Part shown: positions 1 to 9,357 of the stretch, one piece after another
Numbering within the stretch: position 1 is the first letter of the stretch
Layout: every line of letters begins with the position of its first letter
The notes under the pieces: generated by a model
The model's input: only the letters and a program-made list of their open reading frames with translations
Database searches by the model: none
Told to the model about the DNA's origin: nothing
Assembly (NCBI RefSeq): GCF_900113665.1
Contig: NZ_FOQD01000011.1
Location: forward strand, 124,001 to 188,000
From: Planctomicrobium piriforme
GTDB taxonomy: Bacteria > Planctomycetota > Planctomycetia > Planctomycetales > Planctomycetaceae
Length of the DNA stretch: 64,000 nt
Direction of reading: 5' to 3'
Position numbers and translations under genes: made by a program

Positions 1-51
1 CAAAAATTGCTGAAAGCTGATCGCTGAAAGCTGACCGCTCCCCTCTCCCAC

Positions 52-3000
52 TCAGCTCAAGTCATCAATAATGTCTTCGATGCTCTTGAGCTGCTTCTTG
101 TAGCCTTCGAGCGTGTCGCGCATTGCGGTCACGACTTCTTCCTTGGCTTTGCTCAGGAAGCCATCGTTCGAGAGTCGGGCTTCGGAGCCGGCGATTGCTT
201 TGCGGATTTTCTCCGCTTCTTTCTGCTGACGCTGCAACTCGGCCTTGGTGTCGATCAGCCCGGCCAGCGGGATGAAGCCGTCGGCATCGCCGAGCGTGAA
301 ACTGGCCGACCCCGTAGGGCGCTGCACTTCCGCGCCGGCGGCTTCCAGGACTGCCTTCGCGAGATTATCGAACTGCGCCGAGACCGACTGCATGTCGCCA
401 GCGACATCCGGCGCTGCCCGCATGAGCAGTTTGACCGGCGTCCCCGGCGGAATGTTGTAAATCGCGCGGACGTTTCGCACGGCAGCGATGGTCTCCTGGA
501 GGCGTTCGAACCGCTTCTCGAGCGCCGGATCTTGCCACGCAGTGGGAATCTGCGGCCACTGCGCAATGATGGCGGCGTTCGGAACTGAGGAAGGTGTGAG
601 AACAACAGAGCCCTGAGCGTGAGCGACGGGAGCTCCGGGCGCTGACGCTTCCGGCTCGGTCGGAAGAGCACGCACCGGCGCGATCTCTGCGAGCCGCTGC
701 CACAGTTCTTCGCAAATGAACGGCGCAAACGGCTGCAGCAGCCGCACGAGCGAGTCGAGCACGCACAGTAACACTCGTTGTGCAGTCGCCCGCTCACTCG
801 CCGAATACTCTGTCCCCTGTCCCCTCTCCCCTGTCCCCTGGCGCAGCCTCGGCTTCACCATCTCCAGATACCAGTCGCAGAACTCATTCCATGTAAAGTC
901 CCGCACCGCTCTGGTCGCGGCGTCGAACTGGTACCGGCCGAGGTATTCGTTCATCGCGTTGGCCGTCGTCGACAACCGCGAGAGAATCCATCTGTCTTCA
1001 AGCTGCAGTTGATCTGCGGTGACCTCGCCCGGCGTGTAGTCGGCGAGATTCATCATCGCAAATCGGGCGGCGTTCCAGAACTTGTTGCAGAAGTTCCGCC
1101 CGTACTCGAAGCGTTCGCTCACCATTCTGGCGACAGGCGCGTCCGGATCGGGGTCGTAATTCGGGCTCGTGTATTGATAGTTCGCCTTGCACTTGGGGCA
1201 ATGGATCGTCGGCTTCGGGCCCCCTTCCGGCTTGGCGGACTGATGCTTCAGCGTCTGTGGAATCAGCGTCTCGCACTTCGGGCACTCATAGCTGATCGGC
1301 AGCTTGACGTCCTGCGTTTCCCCGGCGAATGAAGCGATGGTGAACCGCACCGCATCGGTGCCGTACTTGTTGATGAGATCGACCGGATCGACGCCGTTCC
1401 CCTTCGACTTGGACATCGTCTGCCCGAAGCCGTCGAGGATCTTGGGATGAACGTGCACATGCTTGAACGGCACATCCCCCATGTTGTAGAGACCGGTGAG
1501 CACCATCCTCGCCACCCACAGCGTGATGATGTCGCGGGAGGTGATGAGGACGCTGCCGGGATAGAAGTAGTCGAGAACTTCGTTGTGAGAAGTTGAGTGT
1601 TGAGCGTTGAGTGTTGAGTGGGAAGAATCAGAGCCGGAAGCGTGAGCGCCCGGAGCTCCCGTCGCTAACGCTCCGGGCTCGGATTTGGCGATTGCTGTTT
1701 GCTTCGCCACTTCTTTCTCATCGAGCGGCGGATTGTGCTCGGTATCCGGCCAGCCGAGCGTGGCATGCGGCCAGAGTGCGGATGAGAACCACGTGTCGAG
1801 AACATCCGGATCCTGGACGAAGCCAGCGTTCTCAAACACTTCTGTTTCTTCAACGTCGTCTCTAAAGCACACTCTCAAAATGTTTTTCTCAGAATCGTCC
1901 TCAATGACTTCGAATGACCAAGTTCCGCTATAGACCTGAAGGGGAGCTTTTCCGACAAAGGCGACAGCACGACCATCTGTAATCAATCTTGTCAGGATTT
2001 CTCGCCATAGTGAGTCGGCGGCTCGATTCTGAATTTCATTTTCTTCAGAAAGAGTCCACACCGGAATCCGGTGCCCCCACCACAATTGTCGGCTGATGCA
2101 CCAGTCGCGTTTCTCTGACAGCCAGTCGATGTACGTCTTCGCGTACCGCTGCGGGTAAAACCGCACCCGACCGTCTTCCACAGCGTCGATGGCGTTCTGC
2201 GCGAGCGTATCCATCTTCACGAACCACTGGTCGCTTAGAAACGGCTCGACGGGGGTCTTGGAGCGGTCGCTGTGTTTGAGCGGGATGATGCGATCTTCGA
2301 CCGCTTCGAAATGGCCGAGTTCGCCCATCCGTTCAACAATCTGCGGGCGGACCACAAGCCGGTCGATGCCCTGCCATTCGCCGCCGTATTCGTTCAGCGT
2401 GCCGTCGGAGTTCAGGATATTGATGATCCCGATTTCCGGATTGCGCATGTAACAGGCGTAGTCGTTCGGGTCGTGCGCGGGAGTCACCTTCACCGCACCC
2501 GTGCCGAGTTCCTTATCCGCCAGCAATGCATCGGCGATGATCGGAATCAGCCGGCCGCTGACCGGAATCTTCACCTGCTTGCCGACGAGCGCGGTATAGC
2601 GTTCATCGGTCGGATGCACGCAAACGGCGGTGTCCCCGAGCATCGTTTCCGGTCGGGTCGTGCTGAACCGGATCGATTCGCCGGTCGGCTTGCCAGTGTC
2701 ATCGACCACCGGGTAATTGAACGTCCAGAAGTGCCCGGCGACGTCTTCCTCGAAGACCTCGTCGTCCGCCACGGCGGTCTGCAGATGCACGTCCCAGTTC
2801 ACGAGGCGCTTGCCGCGGTAGATGAGACCGTCTTTGAACATCTTGAAGAACGTGCGGCGGACGGCTCTGGCACAGACCTCATCCAGCGTGAACCGCACCC
2901 GACGCCAGTCGCAACTGTCCCCCATCGACTTGAGCTGAGCGATGATCCGTTTCTCGTAGGCGTCTTTCCAGCGCCAGATGCGATTGACAAGCGCCTCGCG

Positions 3001-3327
3001 CCCCACGTCGTGCCGAGTGAGTCCTTCTTCTTCGAGCATCCGGCGTTCGACCACCGCCTGCGTGGCGATCCCGGCATGGTCGGTCCCCGGCATCCAGAGC
3101 GCCTCGTACCCCTGCATCCGCCGCCAGCGATTGATCAGATCCTGGCACGTGCTGTTGAGGGCATGCCCCATATGCAGCGCACCCGTCACGTTCGGGAGCG
3201 GGATCATGATCGTGTGCGACGGCTTGTTCGGATTGGGATCGGCGTTGAAGTAGCCGTGCTGCTCCCAGAACGAGAACCACTTCGCCTGAGCCGCCGCAGG
3301 ATCGTAAAGCTTGGGAATTTCGGACAT
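52..3327 (-). CDS. valS: valyl-tRNA synthetase with in-frame repeat insertions
   Basis: This class I aminoacyl-tRNA synthetase charges tRNA-Val in the cytoplasm. It starts at an ATG and has 1091 residues, against about 950 in E. coli. The HIGH motif (HMGH, residues 52-55), the LWWGHRIPVW block, the DTWFSSALWP block and the KMSKS loop (MSKSKG, about 637) are all present. A two-CPKC zinc-ribbon-like insert follows KMSKS at about 682-712, and a coiled-coil tRNA arm forms the C-terminus. The extra length is in foreign-looking segments: residues about 428-498 are AT-richer; 549-580 and 890-908 encode copies of a GC-rich palindromic repeat, the first joined to a CACTCAAC-type repeat; and about 829-841 encode a GGGGACAGG-type repeat. 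The core motifs are intact, so the enzyme is probably functional. Function is near certain; insertion limits are approximate. Confidence 0.97.
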   Translation of the reverse strand: MSEIPKLYDPAAAQAKWFSFWEQHGYFNADPNPNKPSHTIMIPLPNVTGALHMGHALNSTCQDLINRWRRMQGYEALWMPGTDHAGIATQAVVERRMLEEEGLTRHDVGREALVNRIWRWKDAYEKRIIAQLKSMGDSCDWRRVRFTLDEVCARAVRRTFFKMFKDGLIYRGKRLVNWDVHLQTAVADDEVFEEDVAGHFWTFNYPVVDDTGKPTGESIRFSTTRPETMLGDTAVCVHPTDERYTALVGKQVKIPVSGRLIPIIADALLADKELGTGAVKVTPAHDPNDYACYMRNPEIGIINILNSDGTLNEYGGEWQGIDRLVVRPQIVERMGELGHFEAVEDRIIPLKHSDRSKTPVEPFLSDQWFVKMDTLAQNAIDAVEDGRVRFYPQRYAKTYIDWLSEKRDWCISRQLWWGHRIPVWTLSEENEIQNRAADSLWREILTRLITDGRAVAFVGKAPLQVYSGTWSFEVIEDDSEKNILRVCFRDDVEETEVFENAGFVQDPDVLDTWFSSALWPHATLGWPDTEHNPPLDEKEVAKQTAIAKSEPGALATGAPGAHASGSDSSHSTLNAQHSTSHNEVLDYFYPGSVLITSRDIITLWVARMVLTGLYNMGDVPFKHVHVHPKILDGFGQTMSKSKGNGVDPVDLINKYGTDAVRFTIASFAGETQDVKLPISYECPKCETLIPQTLKHQSAKPEGGPKPTIHCPKCKANYQYTSPNYDPDPDAPVARMVSERFEYGRNFCNKFWNAARFAMMNLADYTPGEVTADQLQLEDRWILSRLSTTANAMNEYLGRYQFDAATRAVRDFTWNEFCDWYLEMVKPRLRQGTGERGQGTEYSASERATAQRVLLCVLDSLVRLLQPFAPFICEELWQRLAEIAPVRALPTEPEASAPGAPVAHAQGSVVLTPSSVPNAAIIAQWPQIPTAWQDPALEKRFERLQETIAAVRNVRAIYNIPPGTPVKLLMRAAPDVAGDMQSVSAQFDNLAKAVLEAAGAEVQRPTGSASFTLGDADGFIPLAGLIDTKAELQRQQKEAEKIRKAIAGSEARLSNDGFLSKAKEEVVTAMRDTLEGYKKQLKSIEDIIDDLS
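606..659. repeat. GC-rich palindromic repeat inside valS (copy 1)
   Basis: The stretch reads AGCCCTGAGCGTGAGCGACG and onward to TTCCGGCTC. It is nearly identical to the reverse complement of 1632-1682 in the same gene. Each copy is itself an imperfect palindrome with GAGCC/GGCTC ends. It is translated in frame as a Pro/Ala/Gly-rich linker (about residues 890-908). Confidence 0.8.
805..842. repeat. CCCCTGTCCCCT-type repeat inside valS
   Basis: Four CCCCT-containing units (TGTCCCCTGTCCCCTCTCCC and onward) match the repeat that sits between genes at about 24515-24545, 27790-27840 and 31205-31255. In valS it is read as a Gly/Thr/Glu/Arg linker near residues 829-841. Confidence 0.7.
1590..1682. 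repeat. Composite repeat inside valS (CACTCAAC family plus GC-rich palindrome)
   Basis: Positions 1591-1620 are GTTGAGTG-type units, read on the coding strand as CACTCAAC. Positions 1632-1682 are the GC-rich palindrome, inverted relative to 606-659. The translation is a low-complexity Ser/Ala/Gly/His/Thr stretch between conserved ValRS blocks. In this orientation the CACTCAAC repeat contains no stop codon. Confidence 0.8.
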
Positions 3328-3682
3328 GGAATTCGATCGAATGAACTTTGAAACACATTGCGGCAGTCAGGCCGCGATCAAACAAGAGTTTTAACCACGG
3401 AAAGCACGGAGATCACGGATGAAAACTTGTCACTTCCTGGCGCTCGACATGATCATTCCCCCAACTCAGGTAGAGGAATGCGTCCTCGGAAATTGAAGTG
3501 CGACCTTTGTCTTGAAAATCCGTGAACTCCGTGCTTTCCGTGGTTAAGAATTTTTTTTCGTTACTCCAGAGCGGCAGTGTCTCTGCGCACTCCGCGGCCT
3601 CGGCGTTTCCACCTCTTTTTCCGTCAACGACGGGAAAGACACAGTGAACGCAGGTTCCGTTCGCAGACGCAGAGTACGAAAT
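3328..3682. repeat. Intergenic space with long inverted CACGGA repeat
   Basis: This 355-base gap between valS and the Uma2 gene has no credible ORF. It holds a 29-base arm at 3391-3419 (starting TTAACCACGGAAAGCACGGA) and its inverted copy at 3519-3547, matching at 28 of 29 positions around a 99-base spacer. A related degenerate CTCTGCG/CACTCCGCGG unit lies at about 3580-3610. The arms resemble the CACCACGGAG element inside ileS at 60362-60394. Confidence 0.8.
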
Positions 3683-4444
3683 TCATGCCGCGCGAGCTAC
3701 GGTGACGAAGCTGGCCACCGGCAGGCGGATCGTGTCTTTTTCCAGCCGGAACGAGACGACCTCATCCAGCCGGAATTCCAGACAGTCGAGATAAATCCCC
3801 TGCGAAGCATTCGGGCTGCGGTAGACTTCGACCAGATCGTCGTGCAGATTCACGATCCAGTACTCCGGCACCTCGGCCTCGGCGTAAATCCGCTGCTTGT
3901 GAAGGCGGTCGAGTTCGAGCGAGTTGTGCGCGACCTCGATCACCAGCAGCAGCTCAGACGGCACCGGGTTCCGGCCCAGATATTCGTCCTCACAGGCGTG
4001 CATCACCGCCAGATCCGGCTGCGGCTCGTTGTGCCCGGGGATCGTGATCGGCAACTGGCTCTGAAAGTGACACCCGTGCGAGCTGAGAGCTTCGACCAGC
4101 ACCTTCAACAGGCGTTTGCGAATGGAAGTGTGCCGCGGGCCGACGGCGTGGATGTCCCCGCACTGATCGCGACAGTCTTTGCGGACCAGAAGCCCTTCGA
4201 GCAGCTCGACCGATTCGCCGTCAGGCAGAATGCCAGCGTCGATCATGGCGCGGTACTGCTCGACCGTCAGTTGCAGCAGGCAGGAATCGGCGGAAAGGTC
4301 TTTACGAACCAGCAGGCCGTCCTGCAGCTCAATCGTTTCACAGGTCGGAAGAATGCCTGCCTGGAGCATGGCCTGATGCTGCGCCGGCGTCAGATGTTCG
4401 AGATGCAGCGCGACGCGGTTGACGGTTTTGACATTCGTGGACAT
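3683..4444 (-). CDS. Uma2-family (DUF820) PD-(D/E)XK nuclease-like protein
   Basis: The 253-residue product is chosen from the ATG at 4444, which follows a GAGGAAGAGGGG Shine-Dalgarno region; an upstream extension in frame is low complexity. The C-terminal half shows the Uma2 core: EPQPDLAVM, then SELLLVIEVAHNSLELD and KQRIYAEAEVPEYWIVN, giving the D-E-x-K pattern of a PD-(D/E)XK fold. The N-terminal 90 residues carry two similar copies of a motif of the type ML/MI-AGILP-ET/ESVEL-GLLVRKD, an internal duplication seen in planctomycete Uma2 proteins. These families are abundant in planctomycetes and cyanobacteria and their role is unresolved. No partner gene is adjacent. Confidence 0.85.
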   Translation of the reverse strand: MSTNVKTVNRVALHLEHLTPAQHQAMLQAGILPTCETIELQDGLLVRKDLSADSCLLQLTVEQYRAMIDAGILPDGESVELLEGLLVRKDCRDQCGDIHAVGPRHTSIRKRLLKVLVEALSSHGCHFQSQLPITIPGHNEPQPDLAVMHACEDEYLGRNPVPSELLLVIEVAHNSLELDRLHKQRIYAEAEVPEYWIVNLHDDLVEVYRSPNASQGIYLDCLEFRLDEVVSFRLEKDTIRLPVASFVTVARAA

Positions 4445-4508
4445 GACCCCTCTTCCTCCTGAAGATGATTTGCCGACGATCCATCGTCTTGATTGAGTTT
4501 TGCCCTGA

Positions 4509-4685
4509 TTACAGTCTGTATGACAACGCCACCAGCAGTCCGAGAATAATGGCCATGAACACCAGGATCTGCACAAACATTCGCCCGGCGCGCTTGAGAA
4601 TGATCTCAGGCGATTCGTAACGGCTGGCATTCCACACCAGACTCACGGCCGCCGCCAGCGGGAAGAGATACCAGGTGATGTTCAT
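4509..4685 (-). CDS. Small two-helix membrane protein
   Basis: This 58-residue protein starts MNITWYLFPLAAAVSLVW at the ATG at 4685; an alternative TTG at 4730 adds 15 unconvincing residues. There is one hydrophobic segment at residues 4-17 and a second at about 36-55, separated by a charged loop (ESPEIILKRAGR). It ends 64 bases upstream of the Uma2 start on the same strand, so the two may be co-transcribed. No function is recognised. The clean membrane-protein pattern and absence of stops support a real gene, but it is short. Confidence 0.65.
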   Translation of the reverse strand: MNITWYLFPLAAAVSLVWNASRYESPEIILKRAGRMFVQILVFMAIILGLLVALSYRL

Positions 4686-4730
4686 GGGGGGACGTTTGAA
4701 GGTTGGGTTTGAAAGTGACGGCCGATTCAA

Positions 4731-4924
4731 GGTCGACCGTCAAAATTTGTCATTTGTCAATCGTCATTTTTCATTGGCTATTGAGTGGAGTGAGTTGGTA
4801 GTGGGTGGGTGGTAGTGGATAGGAAAAGCATCGCGGATTTTCACTTTTTCACACTCAACACTCAGCTCTCAACACTCAACTCCCCTCTGGCTCTGGACAC
4901 TCGACTCTGGACACTGGACTCCTC
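4731..4924. repeat. Cluster of dispersed repeats
   Basis: Three repeat families sit in a row: TTTGTCATTTGTCAATCGTC units at 4746-4778, ACTCAGCTCTCAACACTCAA units at 4858-4881, and CTCTGGACACTCGACTCTGG units at 4887-4921. The same families recur between other genes and, for the last two types, inside valS and ileS. Confidence 0.8.
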
Positions 4925-5767
4925 TCACTCCGGTGTTGGCGGTGGGTCCGCCGGTTCCGGTTGTTCGTCTCCGTACCCGTAAGCGGGGCCTTCGACGGCG
5001 TCCCAGATGGCGAGGATGTTTAACAGTCCGGCCACCCAGGTGAAGACCATCGCCAGTTCGTGATATTTTCCGAGTCGCCCGTGCAGGCCCTGTTCTTCGG
5101 CGTCGTCCATCGGGACTTCGACCCAATTCCAGAACGAGCGAGGGATGCTGCCGGACAGGTGTCCCAGTTCCGAAGGTCGGCCGTCACGGGTGGAGATAAT
5201 GCCTGCCGCGAGTGCCCGACGCGGATTGGCTTCAATCGGTCGAGCCAGTTGCACATGGCTCGAAAGCTGAAATTCGATCGGCTGGCCTGACAATTGGCCG
5301 ACGAACCGGCCGGTGATTGAGCGTTTCCCGAACTGCTCAGGCGAGGGTTCGAGGAAGATGGTTCCGGTCACTTCGCCGGCATGATTGCCGGCATCGTCCT
5401 GAAAGCTGGCGACCCCTTCAAAAGGAGCTGAGAGGGGACTCGTCAGGCTGGTGGCGGGGACGTTGGCGTTGTTGTAGTAGCGTTCGCGCTGCAGGAGTCC
5501 GAACAGGGCTGGAGCCCCGACAGCGGACTGCGCGCCATATTTCAGGAGGGCGGTTGCTTTTCGCTGTTTGACGGCGTCTTGCGTGGGGGGCTGAACCGCC
5601 TGCCAGCCGGCGACGGCCATGCCTGTGAAGAACAGGCCAAGAATGCAGACGGAGTAGATGGCTGCCTTGAAGAACCGGCCCTGATACAGATGGCCTGCTC
5701 CCGGCAGCAGAAACGCCAGAATGCCGGCCAGCCAGGGTTGTTTCAATGAAATCCGGGGATCGGACAT
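4925..5767 (-). CDS. Membrane protein of the planctomycete DUF6677 type
   Basis: The 280-residue product is taken from the ATG at 5767 (MSDPRISLK); the longer frame upstream has no planctomycete-like content. A glycine-rich hairpin AGILAFLLPGAGHLYQGRF at residues 13-31 resembles TM2-type and DUF6677 membrane anchors, followed by a second helix (about 34-55). A long extracytoplasmic or soluble middle region comes next, and another helix (HELAMVFTWVAGLLNILAIW) precedes a Pro/Glu-rich tail. The family is common in planctomycetes and has no assigned role. The family name is from memory of the motif, not a search. Confidence 0.6.
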   Translation of the reverse strand: MSDPRISLKQPWLAGILAFLLPGAGHLYQGRFFKAAIYSVCILGLFFTGMAVAGWQAVQPPTQDAVKQRKATALLKYGAQSAVGAPALFGLLQRERYYNNANVPATSLTSPLSAPFEGVASFQDDAGNHAGEVTGTIFLEPSPEQFGKRSITGRFVGQLSGQPIEFQLSSHVQLARPIEANPRRALAAGIISTRDGRPSELGHLSGSIPRSFWNWVEVPMDDAEEQGLHGRLGKYHELAMVFTWVAGLLNILAIWDAVEGPAYGYGDEQPEPADPPPTPE

Positions 5768-5876
5768 GTTCTTCAAGCTGCAACAGGAACGTCGAGGCCA
5801 CGTTAAAGCGGGGATTGTAGGCCGTTGATTGATTGGCTGCCAGCACAGTTCTGGACGCCGGGGACTGGGCCCAACG

Positions 5877-5914
5877 AAAAACTCCTGCCTGGCGACGACC
5901 GCCGGGCAGGAGTT
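5877..5914 (-). terminator. Rho-independent terminator of the DUF1559 gene
   Basis: A 10-base perfect stem (5880-5889 with 5905-5914, AACTCCTGCC/GGCAGGAGTT) is followed on the minus strand by a TTTTT run. It lies 32 bases past the stop codon of the DUF1559 gene. Confidence 0.85.
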
Positions 5915-5946
5915 CGAGTTATTACGATTCAAATCAGGCCGGAAGA

Positions 5947-6996
<1,050 letters not shown>

Positions 6997-7282
6997 CCGA
7001 AAACCTTTAATAAATGGTGGACTCTCGGCCCGAGAGTGGAACCCGTCCCGACAAAAATGAAGACCGAAGAACTTCGATCGAACGGAGAATCGCGGGCGAA
7101 TGCGGGCGACGCTGTTGGAGTTCCATGCGCGAACGGCATGTCAACAGATCGTGAATTTCCGCAAAGAGATCAACAAAATCTACCGATCAACATGTTCAAA
7201 TAGAAGAGGAAAACCCCCGACAAACGCTGATATCTGACACATTTGATGTAAGTAAGTCGTTAACCACGCAGTGTGTTGCGTT

Positions 7283-8494
7283 TTAATGCATCGCCGGCTT
7301 TCTGATCGGCCGAAATTCAGATTGCACAGCGTCAGTCAAAGAAACTTCGACGACACCTTCATCGATCTGCGCCTGAGCGGCGGCACGGATTTTCTGCAAC
7401 AAAGACTCGTCGGTCAGCCCTGAGATCGCCTCTAACTGCCGTAACGCACTGCGGGGACGATGCAGATGCCGCACGAGAATCCCGGCCAGCATCAGCCGAG
7501 CCCGAGTTTCGTCGCCAGGCTGCAACGGCAGATAGTTGCTTTCGATCAGCTCGGCCGCTTCCTTCCACTGCCCGGCCTTTGACGCAGCGTCGATCAGTTT
7601 GCGAATCCGTGGCACTGGTTGCTCAATCTGGCTTCGCCAGTCACTGGGCAATGAACAGAAACCTGCGAGCGCGGCTTCCGCCTGACCCTCGTCGATCTGA
7701 CGTTCGATCTTTCGGAGTTGCCGACGAAAATCGGACTGTTTGACAGTTCGGACGGGGCGATCAACTTCTGCGCTAGTTTTGCCTTTCCACCCCCAGAGAG
7801 AACCTGCCCCAGGCTGCAGCAGATCCTTTTTCCAAAGGGTGAGCAGATCCCAGCCTTCGCAATCGACCCAGCGGTAGCGGAGGCACAGCAATCCCACCGG
7901 CAGGCCCGCCGCCGCGCCAATGAGATGCAGCACCTCGGAACTCATGCTGAAACCTTTCATCCATGCATAGAGGAAATTCAGACCGAGATAGAACATCGCC
8001 AGCGAAATGACGGACATCTCCGCAGCTCCGCCGCGTACGAGCGGCCCAAGGCGATAGAGCCAGACCACGTCGAAGGAATTGCGAGGCGCCCAGAGCAGGC
8101 AAATGACCATCATTCCAAACAGCACGCCTGAGGCGCCCCCTGCACCGCCTCCATGGAGCGAGAAGAGCATCAGCGTCTGTGCAAGCAGGCCATCTAAAAT
8201 GCAAAGCGAAAAGTAGAGCGCGAGAAATCGCAGCAGCCCGAGCTTCCCTTCAATTAGCAGACCGAATGCCCACAGGAACACCATGTTCCCGATGAGATGC
8301 ACAACGCCGAAGTGCAGAAACGCCGAGGGAATCCATTCGGCAGGATGCAACCCGTTGTCGAAGGTGAGGAGCCAGCCTTGCGTCTGTTCGCCGCCCGAGG
8401 TGGCAACAAATGCAGCGATATTCGCGAAGATCAGCCCGACAGTCCCGATCGGGCGGTGATACAGCGGCGCATCGGTATGGACAGGAATAAACAC
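7283..8494 (-). CDS. Rhomboid-family intramembrane serine protease
   Basis: I take the GTG at 8494 as start (VFIPVHTDAP) because the family in planctomycetes usually begins MFIP; a TTG at 8518 would add eight residues. The first 230 residues hold six or seven membrane helices with the rhomboid signature: HLIGNMVFLW, the catalytic serine in GGASGVLFG (about residue 122) and the catalytic histidine in LHLIGAAAGLPVG (about residue 190). A soluble, helical C-terminal domain of about 170 residues follows, rich in Ala/Leu/Glu and resembling a helical-repeat scaffold. It likely cleaves membrane-anchored substrates; the substrate is unknown. Confidence 0.9.
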   Translation of the reverse strand: MFIPVHTDAPLYHRPIGTVGLIFANIAAFVATSGGEQTQGWLLTFDNGLHPAEWIPSAFLHFGVVHLIGNMVFLWAFGLLIEGKLGLLRFLALYFSLCILDGLLAQTLMLFSLHGGGAGGASGVLFGMMVICLLWAPRNSFDVVWLYRLGPLVRGGAAEMSVISLAMFYLGLNFLYAWMKGFSMSSEVLHLIGAAAGLPVGLLCLRYRWVDCEGWDLLTLWKKDLLQPGAGSLWGWKGKTSAEVDRPVRTVKQSDFRRQLRKIERQIDEGQAEAALAGFCSLPSDWRSQIEQPVPRIRKLIDAASKAGQWKEAAELIESNYLPLQPGDETRARLMLAGILVRHLHRPRSALRQLEAISGLTDESLLQKIRAAAQAQIDEGVVEVSLTDAVQSEFRPIRKPAMH

Positions 8495-8627
8495 CGTCCG
8501 CGTTCCCTGAGAAAACAAGCCGTCATGGCAATCTGGTTGCCCGTGAGGAACGCGTCAGAACCGACGTGGATCAAGAAAAAGCGAAGAAATTTTCTGATGT
8601 CATTGCCCGTCACCTACTGCAGTAGTG

Positions 8628-8918
8628 TCAGAACTCTTCGAACATCGTGAAGATGTTTGTATCTGGATAGAACTGTTCTCGCGGCAGAATTCCGTACTCC
8701 GCCAAGATTGAGCGAACTTTGAGTGCGGTGTCAGACGGGACACCTGGTCCACACCGTTTGAGAAACTCCTCGTCGGAGATCGGCGGATGAGATTTCAGAT
8801 ACTCATCCCTCAACTGAGCAGCCTTCAGGGCGCGTAGGTGCTCGCGGTAAATTGCGCGTGTGCATAACACGACGAGAAGAATTCCTGCGGAGGCTGTTAA
8901 CAAAAAGAGCCCTACCAT
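8628..8918 (-). CDS. Small membrane-anchored protein, paralog of its upstream neighbour
   Basis: The 96-residue protein has an N-terminal membrane helix (residues 2-24) and then a soluble domain with HPPISDEEFLKRCGPG and VRSILAEYG-x-x-REQFYPDT. The upstream gene product shares this pattern closely, so the pair is a tandem duplication. The ending (VR-IL...YPD) resembles the last half of acyl-carrier-like helical bundles, but no DSL serine is present. Its start overlaps the stop of the preceding gene by seven bases (ATGGTAG), which suggests translational coupling. Function is unknown. Confidence 0.75.
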   Translation of the reverse strand: MVGLFLLTASAGILLVVLCTRAIYREHLRALKAAQLRDEYLKSHPPISDEEFLKRCGPGVPSDTALKVRSILAEYGILPREQFYPDTNIFTMFEEF

Positions 8919-9190
8919 GCACCGAGATCCTGAATCAGCCGTGCATCCGGATAGATGATTTCCCGGTCAACTCCGAGTGCGTCGCAGAGAATATCTCGGA
9001 CGGTCAACGCCACATGTGGCGGGATGCTCGGATCGCACAATGCCAGGGACTCTTCGTCGGAAATCGGCGGATGCGTCCGCAGGTAGCCTTCTTGCTGGTC
9101 AGCATAGGGCTCGCCTGCATTATCGTGAGAACATAACCACGCGACGATGACGGGCAGCGCGGCTCCAATCAGAACGATGGCGACAAGCAT
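8912..9190 (-). CDS. Small membrane-anchored protein, first of a tandem pair
   Basis: I choose the ATG at 9190 (MLVAIVLIG), which has a GGAGG ribosome site nine bases upstream; ATG 9217 is a possible alternative. The 92-residue product has one membrane helix (residues 1-17) and a soluble domain containing HPPISDEESLALCDPS and VRDILCDALGVDREIIYPD. The second gene repeats this architecture. The VR-IL-LGV-x-x-E-IYPD-x-x-L-x-DL pattern resembles acyl-carrier-type domains without the phosphopantetheine serine. No function is assigned. Confidence 0.75.
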   Translation of the reverse strand: MLVAIVLIGAALPVIVAWLCSHDNAGEPYADQQEGYLRTHPPISDEESLALCDPSIPPHVALTVRDILCDALGVDREIIYPDARLIQDLGAW

Positions 9191-9281
9191 GGGGGGCGGC
9201 CTCCAGTTCGGCCTCATTTTACATTGAGAATGACTGCCGAATAAAGACTGAAACACTCGCTGACGCGTCGCGCTCCGAAAC

Positions 9282-9315
9282 AAAAACAGCCGCGTACTTC
9301 TGGTACGCGGCTGTT
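9282..9315 (-). terminator. Rho-independent terminator after the Tat oxidoreductase gene
   Basis: A 13-base perfect stem (9285-9297 with 9303-9315, AACAGCCGCGTAC) with a five-base loop is followed on the minus strand by a T run. It lies 43 bases past the stop at 9358. Confidence 0.9.
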
Positions 9316-9357
9316 CGAATTCTCACTCAACGCTAAACGCTCAACCCTCAACGCGAC

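Noticed and set aside
2272..3351. A 359-codon plus-strand frame over valS
   Set aside because: It is a shadow of the valS reading frame with no domain match, and valS is certain.
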